Part shown: piece by piece, positions 31,431-39,005 of the stretch
Position numbering within the stretch: the stretch's first letter is position 1
How the letters are laid out: each line of letters starts with the position of its first letter
NCBI GenBank assembly: GCA_902800525.1
Contig: CADCEV010000004.1
Location: 62,001-126,000 of the forward strand
DNA from: an uncultured Bacteroidales bacterium
GTDB lineage: Bacteria > Bacteroidota > Bacteroidia > Bacteroidales > Paludibacteraceae
Direction: 5' to 3'
Length of the DNA: 64,000 nt
Position numbers and translations under genes: made by a program
Notes under the pieces: generated by a model
What the model was told of the DNA's origin: nothing
Databases searched by the model: none
Seen by the model: the letters and a program-made list of their open reading frames with translations, nothing else

Positions 31431-32963
31431 ATGAGAATCACTATCAATTTAGTTCGCGACATCCTCTATGGCGGGCAAGCCCTGCTCATAGATGATGCAA
31501 CGGAGCAGGGCATCGCCAAGAGCTATGCCTTCTTGGAGCAGTTTGCAAGCGATAAGATCATCTACGGCATCAACACGGGCTTTGGTCCGATGGCTCAGTG
31601 GCGCGTGGAGGATGCACATTTGCGCGAGTTGCAATACAACATCATCCGCTCTCATGCTACGGGCATGGGCGAAGCGCTTGATGATTTTTTTGTACGCGCG
31701 GGCATGATCGCACGTGTGGGCTCGTTCGCGCAAGCGAAGAGCGGCGTGCATCCGAAGCTGGTGAAGCTGCTGACGGAGTTCATCAACCGCGGTATCTATC
31801 CGTATATCCCAAAACACGGCAGTGTGGGCGCGTCCGGCGATTTAGTGCAGTTGGCCCATATCGCGCTATGCCTCATCGGCGAGGGCAAAGTACACTACCG
31901 GGGTGAATGGAGACCGACGAAAGAGGTAATGGACGAGTGCGGGCTGAAACCGATGGAGATCCATATCCGCGAGGGATTGAGTTGCACGAACGGGACCAGC
32001 GTCATGACCGGAATCAGCGCGGTAAACCAGTTGCACGCGGAGAACCTGTTGCATTGGGCGACGATCGCTGCCGTTTGGATGAACGAGATAGCCGGCAGTT
32101 ACGACGATCTGATGGCGGCGCCCCTCAACGAGAGCCGCAAGCACACCGGACAAATCCATATCGCCGAACAGATGCGCAAGTTGAGCGAAGGATCGAAGAG
32201 ATTGCTGAAACGAGAAAACACCCTGTACGTACAAGGGGAAAAGGCGCAGAGTACAAAGGTGTTCAAGGACAAAGTGCAAGCGTATTATTCGCTGCGTTGT
32301 GCGCCGCAGATTTTAGGACCGATATACGACACCTTGGCATACAGCCGGCTCGTCATTGAGGACGAACTGAATGCCGCGAGTGATAATCCCATTGTGGATC
32401 CCGAGACGCAGAACGTCTATCACGGCGGTAATTTCCACGGCGACTACATCTCGCTGGAGGCTGACAAGATGAAAATAGCACTGGTTCGTCTGGCAATGGT
32501 GAGCGAGCGGCAACTCAATTACCTCTGCCACGACCGCATCAACGGCATCCTTCCGCCGTTCCTGAACAGAGGTACGTTAGGTCTGAACTATGGTATTCAG
32601 GCATGTCAGTTCACGGCAACCAGCACGACCGCGGAATGCCAGACACTCGCTATGCCGAACTATGTTCACTCGATCCCGAATAACAATGATAATCAGGACA
32701 TTGTGTCCATGGGCACCAACAGCGCAGAGTTATGCGCACAGGTGATAGACAACTGCTACCAGGTCCTGTCGGTTCTCTATTTGGCGATGGCGCAAGCCGT
32801 GGATTGTTTGGGTATCGCCGATCAGTTAGCGCCGGCTACCAAAGCGCAGTATGAGGCTATTCGTGCGCTGACGCCGACGATCATCGAAGACACGCCGTTT
32901 TATGAGGATCTCGCGAAGATAGACGATTTCCTAAAAGGAAACGTTAAAACGTTAAATTGTTAA
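31431..32963 (+). CDS. Aromatic amino acid ammonia-lyase, probably tyrosine ammonia-lyase
   Basis: 510 residues. It removes ammonia from an aromatic amino acid; here it most likely makes p-coumarate as the pigment starter. The MIO cofactor is formed from Ala134-Ser135-Gly136 (SVGASGDLVQL). The stretches YGINTGFGPMAQ, LQYNIIRSHATGMGE, YHGGNFHGDYISLE and IPNNNDNQDIVSMGTNSA resemble, from memory, the Flavobacterium johnsoniae TAL of the flexirubin cluster more than HutH; no hut genes are near. The last codons (K-T-L-N-C-stop) are supplied by the TTAAATTG repeat, so the C-terminus has been redrawn by that repeat. Confidence 0.85.
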   Translation: MRITINLVRDILYGGQALLIDDATEQGIAKSYAFLEQFASDKIIYGINTGFGPMAQWRVEDAHLRELQYNIIRSHATGMGEALDDFFVRAGMIARVGSFAQAKSGVHPKLVKLLTEFINRGIYPYIPKHGSVGASGDLVQLAHIALCLIGEGKVHYRGEWRPTKEVMDECGLKPMEIHIREGLSCTNGTSVMTGISAVNQLHAENLLHWATIAAVWMNEIAGSYDDLMAAPLNESRKHTGQIHIAEQMRKLSEGSKRLLKRENTLYVQGEKAQSTKVFKDKVQAYYSLRCAPQILGPIYDTLAYSRLVIEDELNAASDNPIVDPETQNVYHGGNFHGDYISLEADKMKIALVRLAMVSERQLNYLCHDRINGILPPFLNRGTLGLNYGIQACQFTATSTTAECQTLAMPNYVHSIPNNNDNQDIVSMGTNSAELCAQVIDNCYQVLSVLYLAMAQAVDCLGIADQLAPATKAQYEAIRALTPTIIEDTPFYEDLAKIDDFLKGNVKTLNC

Positions 32964-32978
32964 GCTGTTAAATTGTTA
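32943..32978. repeat. TTAAATTG repeat at the ammonia-lyase stop
   Basis: Copies GTTAAAAC, GTTAAATT, GTTAAGCT, GTTAAATT, GTTAATG read across the end of the ammonia-lyase gene and up to the next start codon. The stop codon TAA at 32961 belongs to the repeat. Same family as 27029-27084. Confidence 0.8.
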
Positions 32979-33704
32979 ATGAAATACGCTTTAGTTACAG
33001 GAGCAAGCCGCGGAATAGGCCGCGCGATAGCGGAACGGTTAGCCAAAGACGGCTACGCGGTGTTGATCAACTATCATAGCAATACGGAAGCTGCCGAAGC
33101 CACGAAAGCCGCTATCGAAGCAAACGGAGGTCAGGCGGAGTTACTGCCTTTCGACGTCTCGGACGGCAAAGCCATCGAGGCGGCTTTGACCACATGGGAT
33201 GCGGCGCATGAAGGCGAACATATTTCCGTGCTGGTCAACAATGCCGGTGTTCGTCGCGACGGACTGATGGTCTTTATGAGCGAAGAGGATTGGCATGAGG
33301 TGATGCGGACGACGACCGAAGGGTTCTATCACACCACCAAGCATGTGTTGCCGGCTATGGTACGCGCGCGGCACGGAAGGATCGTGAACATCAGTTCCAT
33401 CTCCGGCGTAAGCGGATTGCCCGGACAGGTCAATTATTCTGCCGCAAAAGCAGCACTTATCGGAGCTACCAAAGCGCTGAGCAAAGAAGTAGCCGCCCGC
33501 AAAGTGACGGTCAATGCCGTTGCTCCGGGATTCATTGCAACCGACATGACCGCAGATTTGGACGAAGCGGAACTGAAAAAGACCATTCCCGCAGGACGTT
33601 TCGGCAAACCGGAAGAAGTGGCGGCGTTGGTCTCTTTCCTCTGCTCCGACGAAGCGGCATATATCACCGGACAAGTGATCGAAATAGCAGGAGGAATAGG
33701 ATGA
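32979..33704 (+). CDS. fabG: 3-oxoacyl-ACP reductase (FabG type)
   Basis: 241 residues from the ATG at 32979. Reduces the 3-keto group during polyene chain growth with NADPH. SDR features: TGASRGIGRAIAERL at the N-terminus, NNAG near 88-91, catalytic Ser near 140 (NISSISG), Tyr and Lys in YSAAKAAL near 153-157, and the IEIAGGIG end. It overlaps the ketosynthase start in an ATGA. In this cluster it should serve the pigment ACPs rather than general fatty acid synthesis. Confidence 0.93.
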   Translation: MKYALVTGASRGIGRAIAERLAKDGYAVLINYHSNTEAAEATKAAIEANGGQAELLPFDVSDGKAIEAALTTWDAAHEGEHISVLVNNAGVRRDGLMVFMSEEDWHEVMRTTTEGFYHTTKHVLPAMVRARHGRIVNISSISGVSGLPGQVNYSAAKAALIGATKALSKEVAARKVTVNAVAPGFIATDMTADLDEAELKKTIPAGRFGKPEEVAALVSFLCSDEAAYITGQVIEIAGGIG

Positions 33705-34921
33705 AACGAGTAGTTGTAACAGGCATAGGCATTTGGTCGTGCATCGGCCGCAACAAAGCGGAAGTGGAAGCTTCGTTGCGCGCGGGAAAAAGCGGCATCG
33801 GCATCGATGCAGCGCGTACGGTGTACGGATTTCGTAGTCCGCTAACCGGCATCGTGGAGACGCCGGATTTGAAGGAATACCTGCATCGCCGCTTGCGTGT
33901 GGGTATGTCGCAGGAAGCGATGTACGCGTTTATGGCAGCGCGCGAGGCGTTCGAACAAGCGCAGATAGACGAGAATTACTTGCAAACCAACGAAGTGGGA
34001 ATCCTCTTCGGCAATGACAGTACGGCTAAACCGACCGTGGAGATGCACGAAACGATGATGGAGAAACATGACACGGCGCTTTTAGGAAGCGGGCTCATTT
34101 TTCAGTCCATGAACTCCACGGTGAACATGAACCTCAGTACGATCTTCCATCTCCGCGGCATCAATTTTTCGGTCAGCGCAGCTTGCGCCAGCGGAAGTCA
34201 CGCGATTGGTTTAGGGGCGATGTTCATTCGTCAGGGCTTGCAAGACATGGTCTTAGTCGGCGGAGCGCAGGAGGTGAACCCGTACTCCATGGCGGCTTTT
34301 GATGCACTCGGCACCTTCTCGGCGCGTGTGGATGAGCCCGCCAAAGCAAGCCGGCCGTTTGACGCCGCCCGAGACGGCTTAGTACCCAGCGGCGGAGCAG
34401 CGGCGCTGGTGTTAGAAGAATACGATCACGCCATCGCCCGCGGAGCAACGATCCTCGCGGAAGTATGCGGATACGGGTTCTCAAGCAACGGAGGCGGGAT
34501 CTCGCAGCCCAGCAGCGAGGGATCATTCATCGCCATGCAACGCGCACTCGAAGATGCCGGTATGACCGCGGATAACATTGATTACGTCAACGCACATGCC
34601 ACTTCTACCCCGCAAGGCGACGAGGAAGAAGCGATCGCTTTGACGCGGATCTTCGGCGGCACGGACACCTGGATCAGCAGCACGAAATCCATGACCGGAC
34701 ATGAGTGCTGGATGTCAGGCGCCAGCGAGGCAGTATATAGCATTCTGATGATGCAGGGCGGCTTCGTTGCGCCGAACATCAACCTCGAGCAGACTGACCC
34801 GAGTGCGGCTACCTTACGGCTCGCACGGCAAACCATCGAAACGCCGGTTCAAACGGTCCTGAGCAACAGTTTCGGCTTCGGAGGTACGAACAGCGCTATC
34901 GTTTTACGCAAAACAAAGTAA
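33701..34921 (+). CDS. Beta-ketoacyl-ACP synthase (FabB/FabF type)
   Basis: 406 residues. Condensing enzyme with an intact triad: Cys162 (SAACASGS), His299 (NAHATSTPQGD) and His334 (MTGHE). Ends with NSFGFGGTNSAIVL. The Cys-His-His set means an extending ketosynthase, not a chain-length factor. Overlaps fabG by four bases and is followed after three bases by the enoyl reductase gene. Confidence 0.93.
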   Translation: MKRVVVTGIGIWSCIGRNKAEVEASLRAGKSGIGIDAARTVYGFRSPLTGIVETPDLKEYLHRRLRVGMSQEAMYAFMAAREAFEQAQIDENYLQTNEVGILFGNDSTAKPTVEMHETMMEKHDTALLGSGLIFQSMNSTVNMNLSTIFHLRGINFSVSAACASGSHAIGLGAMFIRQGLQDMVLVGGAQEVNPYSMAAFDALGTFSARVDEPAKASRPFDAARDGLVPSGGAAALVLEEYDHAIARGATILAEVCGYGFSSNGGGISQPSSEGSFIAMQRALEDAGMTADNIDYVNAHATSTPQGDEEEAIALTRIFGGTDTWISSTKSMTGHECWMSGASEAVYSILMMQGGFVAPNINLEQTDPSAATLRLARQTIETPVQTVLSNSFGFGGTNSAIVLRKTK

Positions 34922-34924
34922 ATT

Positions 34925-35746
34925 ATGAGCGGATTATTAGCAGGTAAGAAAGGTTTGATCTTCGGCGCTCTAGACGAGCGTTCGCTGGCATGGCATGTAG
35001 CCGGACGCTGCATGGAAGAAGGCGCGCAGATCGTTCTGACCAACACCGAAACGGCGATCCAGTTAGGCGATATCCGCACGTTAGCCGCAGCGCGACATAT
35101 ACCCTTGATCCCTTGCGACGCCACGAATACCGAAGAGATTGCCGACCTGCTGGACAAGACGCAGGAACTCCTTGGCGGCAAAATAGATTTCGTACTGCAC
35201 GCGGTCGCGCAAAGCATGAACTTGCGCAGACACAAGCCGTACGAGGAAGCCAATTACACCTATTTCCAAAAGACCCTGGATATCTCCGCACTCAGTCTGC
35301 ATAAGATATTGGCCACCGCGCGCCAAAAGGACGCGATCGCCGCAGGAGGAAGTGTGGTGGCACTCTCGTACATGGCCTCCGAGCGGTTCATACACGGCTA
35401 TAACGACATGGCGGACGCGAAAGCGTTGCTGGAGAGCATCGCGCGGCAAATGGGCGCTATCTACGGTCGCGAAAAAGGAGTACGGGTGAACATCGTCAGC
35501 CCTTCCGCTATCCCCACCAAAGCCGGGAGCGGATGGTCGGAGTTGGAGCAGTTCTACCGCTATACGGAGAGCCTTTCGCCGCTGGGAAATGCCGACCAGG
35601 AGGATTGTGCAGGGACATGCGTGGCTTTGTTCAGCGACCTCATGAAACGCGTGACGATGCAGACAATATACTGCGACGGCGGTTTCAGCAAAACCATGCT
35701 GACACCCGAGTTTATGGATGAATTTAGAAAAGAACAAACAATATGA
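34925..35746 (+). CDS. Enoyl-ACP reductase-like SDR (FabI type)
   Basis: 273 residues. NADH-binding start GLIFGALDERSLAWHVAGR, the FabI-like AVAQSMNL region, and the Tyr159-x6-Lys166 pair (YNDMADAK) mark the FabI family. An enoyl reductase would saturate double bonds and is not expected in a pathway that keeps a conjugated polyene; it may serve a separate saturated acyl chain (flexirubins carry an alkyl part) or act on a limited step. Overlaps the ACP gene in an ATGA. Confidence 0.85.
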   Translation: MSGLLAGKKGLIFGALDERSLAWHVAGRCMEEGAQIVLTNTETAIQLGDIRTLAAARHIPLIPCDATNTEEIADLLDKTQELLGGKIDFVLHAVAQSMNLRRHKPYEEANYTYFQKTLDISALSLHKILATARQKDAIAAGGSVVALSYMASERFIHGYNDMADAKALLESIARQMGAIYGREKGVRVNIVSPSAIPTKAGSGWSELEQFYRYTESLSPLGNADQEDCAGTCVALFSDLMKRVTMQTIYCDGGFSKTMLTPEFMDEFRKEQTI

Positions 35747-35982
35747 AGAAAGAAGAAATTATCGAAAAAGTGAATAACCTTTTGGTGGAGGAGTTTGAGA
35801 TAGAAGCCGATACGCTCACCCCCGAAGCATCGCTCAAAAAAGATCTGGAGATCGATTCGCTGGATTTTGTGGACATTGTGGTGTTGGTGGAGCGCGAGTT
35901 CGGTTTCAAACCCAAAGCCGAAGAGCTGAAGAACGTGAAGACGCTGCAGGAGTTGTACGATTTTATTGAGGCAAAAAGCTGA
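35743..35982 (+). CDS. Acyl carrier protein 1
   Basis: 79 residues, acidic, four-helix pattern. The phosphopantetheine Ser is Ser39 in the EIDSLDFVD motif. It shares one base with the acyltransferase gene that follows. One of two carrier proteins in the operon, possibly dedicated to one of the two chain types. Confidence 0.93.
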   Translation: MKKEEIIEKVNNLLVEEFEIEADTLTPEASLKKDLEIDSLDFVDIVVLVEREFGFKPKAEELKNVKTLQELYDFIEAKS

Positions 35983-36860
35983 TGGCAACGCAGTGGACAG
36001 GACAGACAGGCGGAACTCATTGGATGCAATGTGCGTTAGTGGGTATCATCCGCCATACGGATATCCGCATCGTCTATGGATGTATGCATCTGTGGTTGGT
36101 GTGGTATATGATCGTCCGTCCTGTTCCCCGCAAAGGCATCTACCGCTACCACCGCCGCCGCGGACGCAACAGACTGCAAGCCGCAATGGACGCGTATCGC
36201 TCGTTTTACCATTTCGGACAAGCTATCATCGACCGTTTTGCGGTGTATGCCGGTTGCCCGTTCGAGGTCAAAGTAGAGAATAAAGAACGCTATTACAGCC
36301 GCGTTGCCTCCCAAGAGGGATTGATCATGCTCTTTACGCATGTGGGCAACACCGAGATGGCAGGCTATTTCATGGCAACGCCGGACAAACCGATGCACAT
36401 TCTCTTTTACGGAGGCGAATCGCCGGTGGTGACCGCCAACAGAGCCAAGACATTAGCGCAGAACAACATAGACATGATCCTTGTGCAACCCAATGACATG
36501 AGTCATGTGTACCGCATCCACGAGGCTTTGCAACACGGAGATGTGCTGACCATGGCGGCAGATCGACGCATGGAAGAGAACGGCAGTACGATCGCTTGCA
36601 CGTTCATGGGCGGAAAGGCACTACTACCGGCGGGACCGTTTCAGATCTGCGTGACCATGCAACGGCCTGTACTGATGGTTTTTGCCTTCAAAGAGGGACC
36701 GCGGACGTATCATATTTACACGGAAGAGTTAACTCTCAACACCGCCCTTTCCAAGAAAGAACAAGCGCAGGATCTGGCAAACCAGTTTGCCGGACGAATG
36801 GAGAAAATGACCCTGGCTCATCCCTATCAATGGTTTAACATGTATGATTTCTGGAGTTGA
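35982..36860 (+). CDS. LpxL-type acyltransferase
   Basis: 292 residues. Membrane-associated LPLAT of the lipid A lauroyltransferase kind. Catalytic H-x4-E is HVGNTE near 117-122; a hydrophobic stretch near 30-45 may anchor it. The end ALAHPYQWFNMYDFW is typical of the family. In this operon it probably acylates the pigment head group or its sugar/glycerol. The next gene overlaps it by 17 bases. Confidence 0.85.
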   Translation: MATQWTGQTGGTHWMQCALVGIIRHTDIRIVYGCMHLWLVWYMIVRPVPRKGIYRYHRRRGRNRLQAAMDAYRSFYHFGQAIIDRFAVYAGCPFEVKVENKERYYSRVASQEGLIMLFTHVGNTEMAGYFMATPDKPMHILFYGGESPVVTANRAKTLAQNNIDMILVQPNDMSHVYRIHEALQHGDVLTMAADRRMEENGSTIACTFMGGKALLPAGPFQICVTMQRPVLMVFAFKEGPRTYHIYTEELTLNTALSKKEQAQDLANQFAGRMEKMTLAHPYQWFNMYDFWS

Positions 36861-37239
36861 AAAGAACATAGAATCATGTATCCCCCAACGGGCTCCGTTT
36901 GTGTTCATTGACACGATCGAGTGCGTCGGAGAAAAGGTAGCGCGGACGCGTTTTACCATTCCCGCAACGTGCCCGTTGGTGACAGATGACATACTGCCGC
37001 TCTCCGGTCTGATGGAGAATGCCGCGCAGACTTGTGCCACGCGCGCAGGAGACACCATCGGCTACATCGGAGCGGTCAAACAAATGGAAGTGACACGTTT
37101 CCCGCATGTAGGAGAAACACTCACCACCGAAGCCCTTGTGATCCAGGAAGTGATGAATATATCCCTCATGGAGTGTACAACACGGATTGGCAGCGACATC
37201 ATCGCCACCACAACCCTCAAAATAGCTACCATCGAATGA
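36844..37239 (+). CDS. Hot-dog fold 3-hydroxyacyl-ACP dehydratase-like protein
   Basis: 131 residues. PQRAPFVFIDTIE at the N-terminus and LSGLMENAAQTCA near 54-66 are the two halves of the hot-dog active site as in aryl-polyene dehydratases. It should remove water from 3-hydroxyacyl intermediates and so create the conjugated double bonds. Overlaps the next gene in an ATGA. Confidence 0.8.
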   Translation: MISGVEKNIESCIPQRAPFVFIDTIECVGEKVARTRFTIPATCPLVTDDILPLSGLMENAAQTCATRAGDTIGYIGAVKQMEVTRFPHVGETLTTEALVIQEVMNISLMECTTRIGSDIIATTTLKIATIE

Positions 37240-38204
37240 TCTACTGCGCAGGACATAGTATTATCTCGCCTTTAGGCGAAGGCACGCAGGCGAATATCGA
37301 AGCCGTGCAAGCCGGACGCAGCGGGCTGAAAAAATACACCGACCGCTTTGCGGACGTGGAGCCGTTCTGTGCATCGCTCTTTGACACCCCGCAGGACTTT
37401 GTTCCTCTTTGCATCCGCAGCATCGAATTAGCACTAAATGAGCAAATAATCAAATGCGAAAATGCCCAAACAATCTTCATTCTCTCCACCACCAAAGGTG
37501 ACCAATTGGATCTTTGGAGTCCGGCGCAACAGATAGCGGCACATTTCCATAACCCAAATCCGCCGATAGTGGTCAGCAATGCCTGCACGTCCGGCGTTTG
37601 CGCGCAAATAACCGCTATGCGATTATTGGAAAGTGGGTTATACCGGCATGCCGTGGTAGTGGGGTGCGACTTGCAGAGCCGGTTCATCGTCAGCGGTTTT
37701 CAGGCGTTTAAAGCCCTCTCGCCCGAACCCTGCACGCCGTTTGACCCGAACCGCAAAGGGCTTAATCTCGGCGAAGCCGCAGCGACGATCATCTATACCA
37801 CAGAGCCGACAGATAGCTGGCGGTTAGTGGCAGGAAGCATACACAACGACGCAAACCACATCTCTGCGCCAAGCCGCACGGGCGAGGGCGCGTTCCTTTG
37901 TCTCAAAGATGTACTGAACGGCGTGCAACCGTCCGAAATAACGCGGATCGGCGTACACGGAACAGGCACGCTCTACAACGATGACATGGAGCGAATCGCG
38001 CTGCAAAGAGCCGGATTAGCCGATGTGCCGATGAGCGTGCTCAAACCCCATTTCGGACACACCATGGGCGCCGCAGGGGTACTCGAAACGATCCTCTGCG
38101 CAGAAATGGCTTCCAATTCACAATGCACAATGCACAATTCACAAATAATAAAAATGCTCTCCGGCTTCGGAGGCGTCAACGCTGCAATACGAATAGAAAA
38201 GTGA
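37236..38204 (+). CDS. Beta-ketoacyl synthase of the pigment pathway
   Basis: 322 residues from the ATG at 37236 (start overlaps previous stop). Triad Cys117 (NACTSG), His241 (VHGTG), His275 (KPHFGHTMGAAG) is intact although the protein is ~80 residues shorter than FabF. Near the end, residues 294-307 (NSQCTMHNSQIIKM region) are encoded by a CACAATG/CACAATTC direct repeat inserted in frame. Probably pairs with the following ketosynthase-like protein. Start in a different long upstream frame is rejected. Confidence 0.88.
   Translation: MIYCAGHSIISPLGEGTQANIEAVQAGRSGLKKYTDRFADVEPFCASLFDTPQDFVPLCIRSIELALNEQIIKCENAQTIFILSTTKGDQLDLWSPAQQIAAHFHNPNPPIVVSNACTSGVCAQITAMRLLESGLYRHAVVVGCDLQSRFIVSGFQAFKALSPEPCTPFDPNRKGLNLGEAAATIIYTTEPTDSWRLVAGSIHNDANHISAPSRTGEGAFLCLKDVLNGVQPSEITRIGVHGTGTLYNDDMERIALQRAGLADVPMSVLKPHFGHTMGAAGVLETILCAEMASNSQCTMHNSQIIKMLSGFGGVNAAIRIEK
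38113..38151. repeat. ATTCACAATGCACA repeat inside a ketosynthase gene
   Basis: AATTCACAATGCACAATGCACAATTCAC lies in the coding sequence without breaking the frame. It is of the same simple kind as the intergenic AATTGTGA repeat at 51001-51039 (reverse complement CACAATT). Confidence 0.75.
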
Positions 38205-38758
38205 GAATTGAACGCGAAATAGAAATCACTCCGACATCGGTCATCCTGGACGGAAAACCGATAGCCACTACTGAAACAGGCGACAAAATGCTTGTGGAAC
38301 TCTATCGCCGTTTTGCAGGCGATTACCCGAAGTTCTTCAAGATGGATACCCTCTGCCGCCTCGGTTTCATCGCCGCAGAAATACTTCTAAAGGGCCAAAC
38401 AAGCCAATGCGAAAAGGAGCAAATGAGCATCATCCTCGCGAACCGGAGTGCCAGCATCAAAAACGACACCGATTATTTGGCTACCATTTCGGAAGGCAAT
38501 TACTACCCGAGCCCTTCACTTTTCGTCTATACCCTGCCGAACATCGTTACCGGCGAAATAGCTATCCGCCACCACATACAAGGCGAAACATCGTTTTATA
38601 TCTTGGAGAGCCCGGAGCAGTTAGAACCGATTATCAAATCCTATTTTTCTTCCCCCCTTAAGGGGGGACCGAGAGGGGCTCTTACCGGCTGGTGTGAGTG
38701 CAGCAAACCCAATGATTTTTACGCAAAAATGCAAATTATATATGGAACAACTGATTGA
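38201..38758 (+). CDS. Degenerate ketosynthase-like protein of the pigment operon
   Basis: 185 residues from the GTG at 38201, which overlaps the preceding stop (GTGA). The stretch GEIAIRHHIQGETSFYIL and SPSLFVYTLPNIVTG resemble the core of a ketosynthase without the active-site Cys, as in chain-length-factor-like partners of polyene synthases. Residues near 151-160 (SSPLKGGPRGAL) come from an in-frame GC-rich palindromic insert. It precedes the second ACP, overlapping it by 17 bases. Confidence 0.65.
   Translation: MRIEREIEITPTSVILDGKPIATTETGDKMLVELYRRFAGDYPKFFKMDTLCRLGFIAAEILLKGQTSQCEKEQMSIILANRSASIKNDTDYLATISEGNYYPSPSLFVYTLPNIVTGEIAIRHHIQGETSFYILESPEQLEPIIKSYFSSPLKGGPRGALTGWCECSKPNDFYAKMQIIYGTTD
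38650..38680. repeat. In-frame GC-rich palindromic element, copy 1
   Basis: TCCCCCCTTAAGGGGGGA is a near-perfect palindrome, followed by the tail ACCGAGAGGGG. It encodes SPLKGGPRG near the end of the ketosynthase-like protein. Confidence 0.85.
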
Positions 38759-38999
38759 ACAACTGAAATCGCAAATTATTGAGGCGCTCAATTTTGAGGA
38801 CTTGACGCCTGCTGATATCGAAACAGACGCACCGCTCTTCGGAGAAGGTTTGGGCTTGGATTCGATCGATGCCCTTGAACTGATCATGCTCATGGACCGC
38901 GAATACGGGATCAAGTTAGCCGACCCCAAACAAGGCAAACAGATCTTCCGATCCGTGCGGACCATGGCGGAATATATTCAGGAACACCGAACCAAATAA
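38742..38999 (+). CDS. Acyl carrier protein 2
   Basis: 85 residues from the ATG at 38742. Carrier Ser41 in GLGLDSIDALEL; C-terminal half IKLADPKQGKQIFRS, an aryl-polyene-type ACP. It precedes the largest ketosynthase by 6 bases. The longer upstream start (38694) would overlap the preceding gene heavily and is rejected. Confidence 0.92.
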   Translation: MEQLIEQLKSQIIEALNFEDLTPADIETDAPLFGEGLGLDSIDALELIMLMDREYGIKLADPKQGKQIFRSVRTMAEYIQEHRTK

Positions 39000-39005
39000 C
39001 CGTCC

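Noticed and set aside
31431-32963. Histidine utilisation gene hutH
   Set aside because: No hut genes are present, the gene starts a pigment operon, and the sequence stretches resemble flexirubin-cluster tyrosine ammonia-lyase.
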